From positions 35,689,495 to 35,753,494 of the forward strand of contig NC_051075.1 of assembly GCF_004664715.2 (NCBI RefSeq): a stretch of 64,000 bases of DNA, in the 5' to 3' direction. Of the stretch, positions 25,181 to 36,435 are shown in pieces; position 1 is the first letter of the stretch, and each line of letters starts with the position of its first letter. Position numbers and translations under genes: made by a program. The notes below the pieces were generated by a model. It was not told where the DNA came from. It saw only the letters and a list, made by a program, of their open reading frames with translations, and ran no database searches. The stretch comes from Peromyscus leucopus. Lineage: Eukaryota; Chordata; Mammalia; Rodentia; Cricetidae.

Positions 25181-25340
25181 CATCCTTTGTTTTTTTATTA
25201 ATGCATTTGAAATGTTTGTATAAAAAAAAAGAAGTTCAATGGTACAGTAGCAAAATGGAACTGAATTATAACCTACAACCTTCGACAGAGGCAGTGAAAT
25301 GAAGCAATTCTTCTACCTCAGGACATTTTGGGTTCTGTGA

Positions 25341-25725
25341 TTGTCTAAGTTTCATTTCTGTTGCTGTGATAAAATATCCTGACAAAAAGCCACTTAAGAG
25401 AAAAAGGGGGTTATTTCAGCTTATAGTTTCAGGTCATAGTCTATCATAGCAGTGATGTCAAAGTGGCAGGAGCATAACGCAGATACACACATCACATCCA
25501 CATTTGAGAACAAAGAAACATTCATATTCACTTGCTTGCTTGTGCTCAGCTGGATTTCTCTGTTTAATACAGTTCTGGATCCCTTGGCCAGAGAAAGATG
25601 ACTCCCATAGAGGGCTGAGTCTCCCTTCACCAGCTGACGTAAAACCATCACCTTCAGACAACTCAATATAGAAAATCCCTCATTGAGATTCTCATCCTAG
25701 GTGATTGTAGAAAGTTAACAATTAA
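25341..25725 (+). mobile_element. Rodent interspersed element, URR1-like (family name tentative)
   Basis: Starts 'ttgtctaagtttcatttctg' and 'ttgctgtgataaaatatcct', then 'ggttatttcagcttatagtt', and ends 'aaagttaacaattaaagg'. Same family as the copies at 7006, 7896 and 46468. It is a diverged copy. Confidence 0.6.
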
Positions 25726-26745
25726 AGGTGTTCTAGATACAATCCAGCCAATGTAGTTTACCTAAAAATGTCCAAGGAGACATCCTAATACATAGCATGT
25801 TTCTCTTTTTTTGGTAGCCTGAAAAGACTGTGGGTATATTATCTTACTTTAAATTTTTTTATACTTCAACTTTATGTAATCTAAATAACACAGACATAAT
25901 ACACAGGTAACAGTATGCTTGCACCACATTACATTTAATATTTTATTACTGTATTTCAATCAACCAAAGAGATAATATAAGAAAGACAAAATAGGTCATT
26001 TTCACATACTAATGGTAACTTTATATACCTTGCATTATTTTCCATAGAAGTTTTCTTTTGGGTCACAAACCTAAGATATCTGAAAATATTTGACTTTGAT
26101 CATGAGAGAGCTGTATATACTATGATATGAAATGTAAAATATTAAATAACTTGAAAGATTAACAGCAATGAAGCAGATATAATCAAATAACTCCATTCCT
26201 TACACAAATATATACACACATTGGTTCTTACTGGTTTAACAGAATATCAGGTAGCCATGATGCTAAATGAAATGTTTAAAAGCCAAATATTATGAATTTG
26301 AGAAAGCTTTCATCAGCCTGCCCAGGATTATTAAAGAAAAGAAACAGCTTCTCCTGACCGAGTTGATGACAGAACCGTTTCTACTCTTGGTTCTGTATTT
26401 ACTTGAAGATGGTTGCATTGACTTAAGATTGAAGAAGGTATATTTGAGACAGCAGTTCACTAAACCATCTGTTATCCTCAGTGACAAATGAAAATATATT
26501 TGAGGAATTAAGAATTTGTATAAATACCCTAACATGGGGAAAGAATGAGGTAGTCTGTGGTAATGTATCAGGAAACAAGATAGATAAAAGGGTAAATTAA
26601 GTAGCTTCAGGTTGCCTAGTCATTGGGCTGTGACCATACCATTGCTGCAACCAAAAGCACACTCATTATAGAAACACTCTCAGCTTTGCTTTTCCATTGA
26701 TGTTTCAAAGAAAGCTTCATAAAGTAGGAATTAAATGATGCCTCT
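25726..26745. other. Unassigned AT-rich DNA
   Basis: No recognisable element. A 74-codon frame at 26267-26491 has no family signature and is probably chance. Confidence 0.5.
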
Positions 26746-26751
26746 GGGTAT

Positions 26752-26858
26752 CAGAATTTGGGGGGGGGGAGCAGGTGGCTCCCAAGGCTCAATTCACGTT
26801 TTCCAGAACAAGAAATTGTAGAGACTTGACATGTGTATAGTAGAAGCAGGTACAGTTT

Positions 26859-26891
<33 letters not shown>

Positions 26892-27010
26892 TACTCTTAC
26901 ATGGGAGAACCATGGCCTGAGCAAAAGACAATGGATTAGTAGTCTACATGGCCCCACTGCACAAAAGATGGCAGCTTTTATGTCACTCAGGGTAAGTTTT
27001 TAGTGTCATT
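26752..27010 (-). mobile_element. 3' LTR-like end of the class I ERV
   Basis: On the minus strand 'agctgccatcttttgtgcag' leads into an R-U5-like part with AATAAA ('taaataaactgtacctgct'), ending with a C-rich stretch near 26760. An A29 run on the plus strand (26861-26889) lies inside it. The 5' LTR limit is not visible. Confidence 0.5.
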
Positions 27011-27479
27011 TACATAGTGAGATTTCTCTCACATGCTCTATTTTTCTCAAGTAGTTCTGTGTACTCCAAATACCATGTATCTCATTAGCAGCTGAAATCT
27101 CCACACAGGTATGTACATTTTAGTAATATAATAAGTCATGAGTCACCTTAAACACTCTGCAGTAACATCAGTGGTTCTGGCCAGCATGAATTAGGCTTAC
27201 CTGATTCCAGACTTCCTCTTTGTTTATATGTTTTTCTGTATGCAGATTTTATAGCATTCCTGTCAACCTTCTGGATCTGCCTCTCTGTCTTATTTTCCCT
27301 TCTCAATAATCAACAGTCCAATTTTCAATTTCACCGAATTCAGATGACAACCTCAAATCATCCATTTATTACCTTTGTAAACACAGAGAAAAGCAATTTT
27401 AAAGATTCATTATCAGGGCCTTTTCATTTTGAGTGACCTAAGGATAAATGACAGCATATTATGCCTTTGGGGTAATCAT

Positions 27480-27690
27480 GAGAGGTAGGTTGGAGAATGA
27501 TTTCTTGGAAGAGTTTACTTTACCCTGATTGCCTTCTCTGAGCAAGTGGACACTTCAATCCATGAAGTAAAGGTGTCTACCAACATTAGCAGCTACTTCA
27601 ACCTTTAGCAGGCATGCATATGGGTAAAGTTTACCAGTTCTCACCTGGATAAGTAAGCCCCTTTTTAAACAAGGTTAATCAGAAAGGGTA
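27480..27690 (-). pseudogene. ERV integrase remnant
   Basis: The minus-strand frame around 27590-27541 shows the conserved integrase core context: an aspartate followed by a Trp-Ile-Glu stretch and a downstream Glu-Lys-Ala, as in gammaretroviral integrases. The preceding bases also fit that domain. The frame is broken by stops on both sides. It is a dead fossil of a viral gene. Confidence 0.5.
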
Positions 27691-28762
27691 TTCCCTGGTG
27701 CCAGGTTGTTAATGACACAGAGGAAACATGCAGGGCCCACCTGTCTGGTGGTTATCATTAAGCAGGTCCCTATAAATGTATGGGAGGCCATAGTCACAGT
27801 GACATCATGACCTTTATGGTAAGTGTCATGTAGGGTCTTGCTTTCTGTTACTCAGCTTTTAGCAAAACAAGTTTTTGACCAATTAGCCACCTCTGTATTG
27901 CTCTTTGCCCCTTCCCTATTATAATAGACTCTTAGTTCTTGTAATGTCTCACTGCGAAGGAACAAGCACAGGGTTAAAGGGGATGACATCACCATAATTT
28001 TCACCTCTTTCTCATCCTTTTGATTTCCCACAGAGGTTGATCTATGGTCCTTTTGGTGACCTCTACAGCAGGTCACCTATACTTTTCTGCAAGGGTAACA
28101 GCTTTTAGTGCTGAAGAATCTCTGGTTTTATGTTTTATGAAGGACTCTTCCCCATTAGCAACCCCCTTTCCCTTCATGTTTCTATATGAATATATGGCAA
28201 CAAAGGGAGTTATTAGGAGTCAGTTTAAATGTTAATGATTTTCCTTTTGTCCTTCAGGCAGATGTCCCAAAGCTAGTGCCTGTGACATGGTTCACCCTGT
28301 TGAGGCTCACAATGCCATATCCAGTCTATATTTCACTTTGAAGGATATAACTATCATCATTCCTATACCATTCTTTCTCCAGATTGGACAATTATTCATC
28401 TGTTATGTTAGGTCTGCTAGTATAAATCTGAAAAACAACCTGTTCACACAAATGTTCAACTCCCTGCTCTCAAAATGTTAACAAGTCTTTATGACAACAT
28501 GGGAAATGTCCAAGACAATACCTTGGTACTGATTTATTCTCCTGTCATCCAGGAGTGTCCTTCAGTCTCCAGGATAGCTTAATGATGGGAATTAAACCTG
28601 CAGTAGTGTTATCTTGATAGTCTTCTTTACTAAAACAATAGAGGATAATGTCACCCTTAGTTGGGTCACTCCTTTGAAGTTCTGTCTAGCTTTTATGAAG
28701 GACAGGCCAGAGATCATGGATTGAGCCTAGAACCTGGGAGAACTCCATTTTTTCTCTGCTGC

Positions 28763-28785
28763 AAAAAAAATAATAATAATAATAA
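28763..28785. repeat. Short A8-(TAA)n repeat
   Basis: An A8 run followed by five TAA units. Confidence 0.9.
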
Positions 28786-29439
28786 ATGGAGGGTTTGTTG
28801 TTGTTGTTTGTTAGATTAAGTTTTTCCAAGGAGGAATTTGAATTAAATCCAGTTTGATGGCCTTGGTAGTCTTCTGAGTCTCTGAAGTTCTTTTCAGTGT
28901 GTCAATCGTTGGACCTTTAGTTGCCTCATAAAGGAATTGGGAATCCAAATTTAACAAAACCCTGCCACTTCCAAGAAGCAGAAAACAAATTGTTTGGTGA
29001 CCAGGGGACTCAAATTACAAACAACCTGAATGTGGTTGGGGGTGAGTTGCATAGTTTCTGAGTAAGGATGTATCAAAGTACATTAATCTTTGGAGAGGTT
29101 TGTGCCTTTTGTTTAGATAAGTTTGCATCTTCTCTTTGACAAGATATATAGTATCCTAACAGTATTAACCTTAGAAGATTCCAAGGTGGAACCACATATC
29201 AAGAGATCCTTTACACACTCTAGAATGGCTCCCTCTTTTAACTTCAAGTGTCCTGTAATGCCATGATAAAAGATGTGGACTACCTCCAACCCCCTATGAA
29301 AGTAACGTCAAAATATACTATTATTACTTTCTATCAGAAAAAAAATTCCCATTCAAAATCAACAAAAAATGGGAATTAGGGTGTAATATAATAGAGAAAA
29401 ATATATAATATTTAGATATAATATTGATAACCAGTGAGT

Positions 29440-29766
29440 GTTAACCACAGCAGGATTCTTCTCTTCTCCTTGGGTGATGTCTCTAATTGTGCCGTAATCA
29501 ACTGGCTTAACTATTGCCTTCCTCATTTACCTTATTAGAGTTTCTAGGAATTTAGTGCTCTTATTTACTTCCCCATCAGTGCTATGATCCCAGTTAGGCA
29601 ACAGTTTTATTTCTCGGTGGTTTCCTTTCAGAATACTAGGAAACATCTCACATACTTCTTCCCTGATGTTGCAAAACTGTGTCCCTTTTAAATTGACACA
29701 CAGCTGGTAGTTAATAAACTGCACATACCTCCAGTGAAAAATAAAAGTAGAGTCAAGGTCTGGCAC
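29440..29766 (-). pseudogene. ERV gag capsid-region remnant
   Basis: A minus-strand open frame of 79 codons (29527-29766) runs toward sequence at 29493-29440 that resembles the region around the major homology region of a class I ERV capsid (a Gln-Gly and an Asn-Pro context). The assignment is from pattern memory and not secure. Stops interrupt the link between the two parts. Confidence 0.4.
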
Positions 29767-29880
29767 CCACTGGTTCCATTGTCAGAGTAATTTCCCAGTT
29801 TTTCTGAGATTTTTAGATGTCAGTTATTGTAGATGGCACCATAACCCTATGATACTTTAGCTCCAGTCATTTATCTTAAC

Positions 29881-29886
29881 CACAAG
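29881..29886 (+). repeat. Possible left TSD of solo LTR
   Basis: 'cacaag' here and 'ggcaag' at 30277-30282 agree at four of six bases; weak support for a 6 bp TSD. Confidence 0.4.
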
Positions 29887-30276
29887 TGTAGCTAGAGTTT
29901 TCCTGCCTTGCCCACAGTCAGGACAAATCTTTGTCACCCACCAGTCCCACAACCGCTCAGACCCAACCAAGTAAACACAGAGACTTATATTGCATACAAA
30001 CTGCATGGCTGTGGCAGGCTTCTTGCTAACTGTTCTTATAGCTTAAATTAATCCATTTCCATAAATCTATACCTTGCCACGTGGCTGGTGGCTTACTGGC
30101 ATCTTCACATGCGGCTGGTCATGGTGGCAGCTGGCAGTGTCTCTCCGCCTCAGCCTTCCGTTTCCCAGAATTCTCCTCTCTCCTTGTCCCACCTACTTCC
30201 TGCCTGGCCACTGGCCAATCAGTGTTTTATTTATTGACCAATCAGAGCAATTTGACATACAGATCATCCCACAGCA
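29887..30276 (-). mobile_element. Solo LTR, ERV class II-like family, 390 bp
   Basis: Plus-strand boundaries 'tgtagctagagt' and 'catcccacagca'. On the minus strand: 'ctctgattggtcaataaata', 'gccagccacgtggcaagg', 'gaaatggattaatttaagc'. It has the same length as the copy at 47643 and differs at scattered positions. It sits within the class I ERV in the same direction. Two frames of about 100 codons cross it and are not genes. Confidence 0.9.
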
Positions 30277-30539
30277 GGCAAGAGCATGTTATGCCTCAGA
30301 ATATGGGGCTCCCATATGGATATATCCAGGACAGAAAATGGAGTTTGAAGAGTCATGTTTTGAGGGAGCAGTAGGAGGTACTTGGTAAGGTGTTACCCTG
30401 TTTCCCCCTGAAAGGCTGTTACCCCCTGAAGTAGTGAGTCCCCTATGATAGCCAAGCTTGACTCGTCTCCTTTTCCTCTGATTCTTTGCTCCCTTTACAG
30501 AGCAAGGGTTTCTGATACAGAGCCGTGAAAATCAAACCA

Positions 30540-30777
30540 CATCAGACTTTAGACAATTTCCCTCGCATTCCACATAAGAGATTTAACTGTAGAGTTACAG
30601 TTAAGACTGCTGTTATGAGTCTAGTTTCTCCCCAACCACCAGTTTTTATTGAAACTAGGCAGTATTGCAGTAAAATCAAATAGTCCTTTTTTAGTGGTTT
30701 GCTGGATGAAACTCTCTCCATTGGATAATGATACACCAAAGAGAAGAGTCCAGGGTACAAGAAGAGGAGTTCCCCAT
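30540..30777 (-). pseudogene. ERV gag N-terminal remnant
   Basis: A minus-strand ATG at 30777-30775 is followed by a glycine codon, the usual myristoylation context at the start of gag. The downstream residues, allowing stops and a frame change, fit the N-terminal matrix pattern of class I ERVs. The frame closes early, so there is no functional product. Confidence 0.5.
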
Positions 30778-31000
30778 GAAGACCTGCAATGGAGAAGAGA
30801 AAAGAATGTAGAAGTATAGGCCTGATTATTTCCCAGAGAGGTGAGCTCTGAGGTGTAGGAATAGATATTAGATTTGAAAACTCCAGGAGAGGTGAGTTTC
30901 CATTTAGATGTTCCTTCAAGGTGTTTGTTCTCTCCAGCCTTAAGTGTCCATACCCTTTCTGAAAAGTCTTCCTTGTAAATCAAGTTTCTCATAAATTCCT

Positions 31001-31756
31001 CATTTCAGCTAGGAAATTCCTGGATATTTCCAATGGTTCTTACTAGCCTTCCACTCTGAATAACTGGCCTCTTCCTAATGGAATCCCATACATAGCTAGC
31101 CATGAATTTGTATTGGGACTTTCTGGAAGAAGACAGAATGCTAGGGTATGTCAATATAAAAAAGAATCAGGCATCTGGCATTGTTAGAAAGGGAAAATTC
31201 ATATTCACAGTCTGAAGGATTTAGACAATCAGCTATTGCTGCCTATTGAGAGTATTTAGTAGGGGAGGGATATAAATTTAAGCCTACTGAAGAGGGGATC
31301 TTCGCCCTATACACCCAGACCTTAGAACTGGGCTTTCCAACAAGACATACAGCAAGAATGTGGCTCCTGAATGGTGAAACTCAATTTACAAATGAGATCA
31401 GAAAAATGAAGTCCCTAAATCCAGCATCGAAGGTAGAAAAAAAAAAGTTAAGAGAAGGGATTGCAGAAAAATGCAGGTAAAAATGCGTGTATTTCTTTTC
31501 TGTTCTGTAGATATACGTAACATGGAGCTAGCCATGTATGAATCTGCCATGGACATCTTGAAGTTTCAATACCACAGTGACTTTTATTTGCTTGACTGTT
31601 CCTAATAAAGACAGCAGATGAGAAAGAAGAGAAAAAAAATGCTGCCATAGGGATGAAATATGATCTCTCCCTCCTACCCAGGGAACTTACTGTGGGATAT
31701 CATAACCAGTCAGTATTTTCAGGTTCTCAAAGATCTTATCAAATAATTGAGTAAGA
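31001..31756. other. Possible 5' leader of the class I ERV; unassigned
   Basis: The sequence upstream (minus strand) of the gag start. I see no LTR comparable with the one at 26752 and no primer-binding site I trust. Confidence 0.4.
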
Positions 31757-31960
31757 ATGGGGTGGGGGTGATTACTCAATGGATAGGACACTTGTTATGC
31801 ACATATGCAGATGTGAGTTCAAACCCTTGCACCCATGTAAAATGCTAGACATATCTCAAAGTATTCCTTTAACTCTAGTACTTGGGTGCAGCTGGGAGAG
31901 AGGTGGGAACTTATTGAACACTTTCACCCAACTTCATAGCTTAAGAGTAGAGATTCATTT
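31757..31960 (+). mobile_element. B4A/ID-type SINE
   Basis: The tRNA-like head 'gattactcaatggataggaca', 'gcagatgtgagttcaaacc' and 'cacccatgtaaaatgctaga' matches ID/B4A; the B1-like body follows poorly ('ctctagtacttgggtgcag'). The right boundary is uncertain. Confidence 0.6.
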
Positions 31961-33235
31961 TATACCTAACAATGTGTCTCCTAAGAAGACAAGTCACCCT
32001 GTTCACATATTCAATTTTCAGCACCACTAGAAAATTCCTTTCTCTGGGAAGGAGATGCTTCAAGATGCCATTGAATGACTCTTAATGTTTCATTCCCATT
32101 TGTATGTTTTCAGTATATGCAAAATTCAAAAAGAGAAATAGGTCAAGGAATAGGAGCTTGAATGAAATGAAAAACAAGCAAGACCAAAGTTAGACGGAAT
32201 TGAAAAGCTCTTCTCCACAGAAGAATTTTCAAAGTGCCCCTGCTTCAGCCAGCAGGTGTCTACAGGTGTAAGCAGGCGGGCATCATCAGTTAGTAATCCG
32301 TGAAGCATCAGTGATATCAAAGTAATTGCCATGGAAGAATAAATTAGTCTAAGTGTTTCTTGCCAGCAGAGGTCTTTCAGAAAGCCCTCTTTCTCTCACT
32401 CTGGGTCTGCGGTCTGCAGTGCCAATTAAGTGCAACTCTCCCTATGAAGAAAAGGGTTTAAAGTAAAAACAACTCCATTTGCACGTAAGGAGAGAAGTAA
32501 TGCAAACTCTGAGGAGTGATTTCTGCTGCTGTCTCACTGCTAATGTTTCTAGAGTCATCTCATTGCCATAGTAACAAAACTATGAAGTGTTTCAAGGAAA
32601 GAATAAGTTTCCATGCTCAGAGTAAAACGTTTATGAATTGGATCTTTAAGCTAAACGCTATGTAAATAACTTCCCTAGCATATACTTTGGTAATGAAAGC
32701 AAACTTCATGAAGCGATTCACTGTTGATGAGGTACTACTCATACGCATATTACCTAATTTGCTGCAACTACAAAACTTAGTGAAAGCAGGGATTTTTTTT
32801 TTTTGGCACTTAGAAATAAATATGATATTTAACACTTCCTCCAAACTGCAAAGCAACGATATTACTAGACATTTTCATATCTCATCATTTGGACAAGGCC
32901 TTACTCAGCTATAAAATAATAAAGCAGAATTTTTGTGTACTCTTCTGATTCTAAACACCATGCCTATTCACTTATGTTTCTCACGTGCCTTCATTTTCTA
33001 AAATAGTCATGACTTCTAGTGACTTTATTACTTTAGCAGACACTTTAGTTAGTATAGGCATATATGTGTTTTAATCATGATGTAATTGAAAAAAAATCAT
33101 AGAAAATAAATTATCATAAAAAATTCATTTTATGAATACATACATGGATGATAATGAAAGTGATGTTTACTTAATTAGACTATTGGTTTATACTTAGTGG
33201 GTGAAAAGTTTGACAAATACTGAAAACATTTCTTC
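31961..33235. other. Unassigned unique-looking DNA
   Basis: No mobile element is recognisable. The block 32340-32620 has a higher GC content and a palindromic RFX-like site (separate entry). Confidence 0.5.
32562..32575. promoter_or_regulatory. Candidate RFX X-box-like site
   Basis: 'attgccatagtaac' differs little from the palindromic X-box (GTTGCC-AT-GGYAAC) bound by RFX-family factors. It is a motif match only; a single site can occur by chance. No promoter or exon is seen nearby. Confidence 0.3.
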
Positions 33236-33405
33236 ATTAATCCTCAAAGTAACTATGAATTTTAAAAAAATCACCCCTGATATACAAAAAGAATCATGAG
33301 GATTTTAAAAGTTAGATAATGACTCATCTACCCAGGGTAAATCGTGGACTTTGGGATTGAACCTGAGCCACCGCACTTCACTGTTCTCCTAATGCATACC
33401 ACACA
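33236..33405 (+). mobile_element. MIR SINE
   Basis: Follows the MIR core order: 'aatcctcaaagtaactatga', a middle with 'atgaggattttaaaagttag', then 'tggactttgggattgaacct' and 'actgttctcctaatgcatac'. It is diverged, as expected for this ancient mammalian SINE. Confidence 0.55.
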
Positions 33406-35348
33406 ACACCTCATGACATGGGTAGTTGCCCTTTCTTAAATGGCCTTCCAAATCCTCATAATCTTCAAAATAGCACATCTGTAATACATAACTCAGTATG
33501 TATTTTTCAGTTTATGCTTTTTCTTAAAATTTTTAATCTATATGTGATACATTACTAATTGTCCTCTATCTAGATATATTTTAAACACTAAGGGAAGTTT
33601 TATTTTCTTATTAGGCAATCCTAGATAAGGCACATAAGGGAAAATTTTGGAAATAAAGCCATATCTGATTAATGAAGAGGTTATGACTCTTTAAATCACA
33701 AAAATAAAGCAAAATCTTGAATTGATACCATAAATAGGCACTTTCAATTCAAATGATTATTTATAGTTACTTATATTTATGGATGAGTGTTTTTACTGGC
33801 AAATGTACTTAGTTTCCAATGTCTTCACTAGTTTGATTTGTACCCTTTGCTTGTCAGTTATGACTATTTTTCCTAAAGTCATTTTAACCGCCTTTCTCTT
33901 CATAACAGAGAAAAATGGTGTGCTTTTGAAATCAGGAAGATTCTGTGATAAAATGATATGTTGAATAGTATACAGAAAGTTATGACTCATTTACCCTTCC
34001 ATGAAAGCACTAGCTTGAAGTTTCAGTAGCATCTGAAAAGTTACAGCATCGTCCTTTTATTAATATATCACAGGTAGATCCTGTGGCAGGAACAGCCTGC
34101 ACCCGTATCCCAGAACCAGCTGTTCCTGCTAAAATTAATGTCTGTAGAATCCTGGCTGGCAGCAGATGATAGAGCCATTAATCAAAAATGGACAAGTTTA
34201 CCAGGGTTTCAAGGTTTGGTACAATTGTAATTTGTTCATCAGAAGCATCCCGAGGAATACAGATGGAAGAAAGAATTAGATAAAATTCACAATGAAACAA
34301 AGCCAGCTATTTCTGATAGTAGCGCTATTCTTGTACTCTTTCTTATTTAAAAAGTCTCTATATCCTTGACATGTAGGCAATTTTTCCCACCTGTGTACCC
34401 TATACAGAAGCCACCAGGTAAAGCAATAAGAAACATCTAGGAATATAAAATAAAATGAACAGGATCTAAAGGAGACATAGAGGCATCTCTCAGCCTGTGA
34501 TTGTAAGATATATGCCTTACTTGAGGTAAGTTAATTGATCAGTCATGCACTTGTGAAAATGAAGTGCAAAGTAGTCCATCATATTCTGCTTCCAGTCAAG
34601 ATGGAAAAATTAGAACTATTTTTCCTGAAATAACTTTTAAACACTGTAAAAAGTATAAGGAATCAGTTTTTAGTCATCAGGTGTCTTTGAGAGATGCCAC
34701 ATGAAGCTGAGCACTGTAACTGCTCTCATGACTCCTCAAAACAGCTTCCAGGAAGCAGCCCTGTGAGTGGGGACCACAGAGAAGCTGTAAATCTCTTTGA
34801 GGAAACTGAGTCAGAACAATGGAAGATGGGACAGAAGCCCTAGAGAACACAGTTGTGTAGAGAAGGATCTCAAAAGTTTGTAGATTGTCACTATCAAGTT
34901 TCTAGCTAAGTACCAAGAAGGACAGGCACGTGATAAAACTACAGGCAGTCAGAAGCATAGACAACCATCCCTGCCAGCCATCCAAGGAAGAGAAGTGTAA
35001 TTCTACAGAGCAGTGGGTAGAGAGTTCAAGAAGAGTTTTCCCTCAGAGTTTGACAGATACTAATCTTAAATAAGTCTGTTCTGGAAGTGACTACAGAAAC
35101 TTAAGAATATGAATAAAAGCCTTTCTATGCAGCTTAAATACATTCCAATGCAAGGTTCAATACAATAATATATAAGTAAAAATGAAATGGTATTTTCTCA
35201 ACCTGTTAAATCAGAGCTACAAAAATAGCAACAGCTAACATCGTACTTATTACTGGAAGATCAAATATTTCATTGCAGATAAAAGAGAAAAGACAAAAAT
35301 ACTCTTCATTCAATTCTATTTAACTTGTGTAGGATTTACAACTTTAAG
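33406..35348. other. Unassigned unique-looking DNA
   Basis: No convincing repeat except a possible old L1 part after about 34570. An 11 bp perfect inverted repeat lies at 34086-34129 (separate entry). Confidence 0.5.
34086..34129. repeat. 11 bp perfect inverted repeat, 22 bp spacer
   Basis: 'gcaggaacagc' (34086-34096) and its reverse complement 'gctgttcctgc' (34119-34129). The right arm contains a CAGCTG E-box straddling its edge (34117-34122). Confidence 0.85.
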
Positions 35349-35359
35349 AAGTAAAACAA
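35349..35359 (+). repeat. Left TSD of B1 at 35360
   Basis: 'aagtaaaacaa' is repeated at 35520-35530. Confidence 0.8.
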
Positions 35360-35519
35360 TCCAGGCGGTGGTGGCACATGCCTTTAATCCCAGCACTCGG
35401 GAGGTAGAGGCAGGAGGATCTCTGTGAGTTCAAGGCCAGCCTGGGCTACCAAGTGAGTCCCAGGAAAGGCACAAAGCTACACAGAGAAACCCTGTCTCAA
35501 AAAACCAAAAAAAAAAAAA
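35360..35519 (+). mobile_element. B1 SINE, full length, cricetid-type
   Basis: From 'tccaggcggtggtggcaca' to 'gaaaccctgtctcaaaa' with a short A tail and an 11 bp TSD. The CpG positions have partly decayed ('ggcacaaagc'). Confidence 0.95.
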
Positions 35520-35638
35520 AAGTAAAACAAGACAAAGATAAAAAATAAATATATAAAAATTATCTAAATTGGAAAAAATGGATTTATTCTCTGATGTAAG
35601 TTTCTGTATGGAAATTTTATGAACTACACCCATGCATG

Positions 35639-35640
<2 letters not shown>

Positions 35641-35670
<30 letters not shown>
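35641..35670. repeat. (CA)15 microsatellite
   Basis: Fifteen uninterrupted CA units. Confidence 0.95.
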
Positions 35671-35672
<2 letters not shown>

Positions 35673-36223
35673 TCTACTAAAATCAAAAGACAAGATTACA
35701 AAATTTTCAATAGAAAAAAAGCACAATATTTTCACATGTCAAAAATGAATAATAAAACCTTTAAGTAAAAACTTAAAATATCATAAAGATACATAGCACT
35801 CTAAGATAAACTGACAAAACACACAGCACTTAGGAATGCATCAGGCAAAAAACTACAAAGAATGCCGAAAATAAAATTTCAAATTATTGAAATAAGCAAA
35901 GATATGAGTATCCATAGATTAGGAGATCTACCTGTTGGTCTGTCTGTTCTTTCTAATTTATTATTATATTCAAGTAAATGCAATTCAAAATCCTAACACA
36001 GTTTTCTGTAAAAACTGAAAAATTGAGAACAAAAGAAAAAAGCCTAGAACAATAAATGTTGTTTGAAAGCAGATAAATGGCAGGTTTGTGGCATCTGAAC
36101 TTAAGATTTATTATAAATCTGTAGTAGTCAAGGCCATATACTGTCACAGGTATACATAGATAGACAATGGAAAGAAAAGAAAGTTCAGAAAAGACCCACA
36201 CATGTATTCTTGATTAAATTTTA

Positions 36224-36238
36224 AAAGTTACCAAACAC
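36224..36238 (+). repeat. Left TSD of truncated B1
   Basis: 'aaagttaccaaacac' is repeated exactly at 36302-36316. Confidence 0.9.
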
Positions 36239-36301
36239 TCCAGGAAAGGCACAACGCTACTCAGAGAAACCCTGTCTCAAAAAATGAAAAACAAAAGAAA
36301 G
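36239..36301 (+). mobile_element. 5'-truncated B1 SINE, 63 bp, with TSD
   Basis: Only the last third of B1 is present ('tccaggaaaggcacaacgct', 'cagagaaaccctgtctc', A-rich tail). A perfect 15 bp TSD on both sides shows it was inserted in truncated form. Confidence 0.9.
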
Positions 36302-36379
36302 AAAGTTACCAAACACAAAAATAAAAGGTTATTTGGAAATATAATCTTGAAATCAGAACTTTTGAATACTGCTGAGAAG

Positions 36380-36435
36380 AATTTCAATGGTCACTATCAT
36401 TCTAGGAAATTTCAATGGTCACTATCATTCTAGGA
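36380..36435. repeat. Perfect 28 bp tandem duplication
   Basis: 36380-36407 is repeated exactly at 36408-36435, inside the old L1. Zero mismatches in an old element suggests a recent event. Confidence 0.95.

Larger units (their letters stand above)
26752..31000 (-). mobile_element. Decayed class I (gammaretrovirus-like) ERV, antisense
   Basis: Read on the minus strand the order is: gag start near 30777, capsid/nucleocapsid remnants near 29450-28880, integrase remnant near 27680-27480, and LTR-like sequence at about 27000-26752. Order and spacing fit a provirus of compressed length: reverse transcriptase is poorly recognisable, env is not seen, and stops and frameshifts are frequent. The gag start and the capsid C-terminal region resemble class I ERVs as I know them. 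A younger solo LTR (29887-30276) is nested in it. The upper limit and the 5' LTR are not defined; similar sequence may reach about 31650. Confidence 0.6.

Noticed and set aside
30074..30388. Frames of about 100 codons, similar to one at 47837-48133
   Set aside because: Similarity arises because both are inside copies of the same solo LTR; no retroviral protein is encoded there.
30542..30992. Overlapping 123- and 125-codon minus-strand frames
   Set aside because: They are treated as the decayed ERV leader/gag region, not as host genes; the frames close early and overlap.
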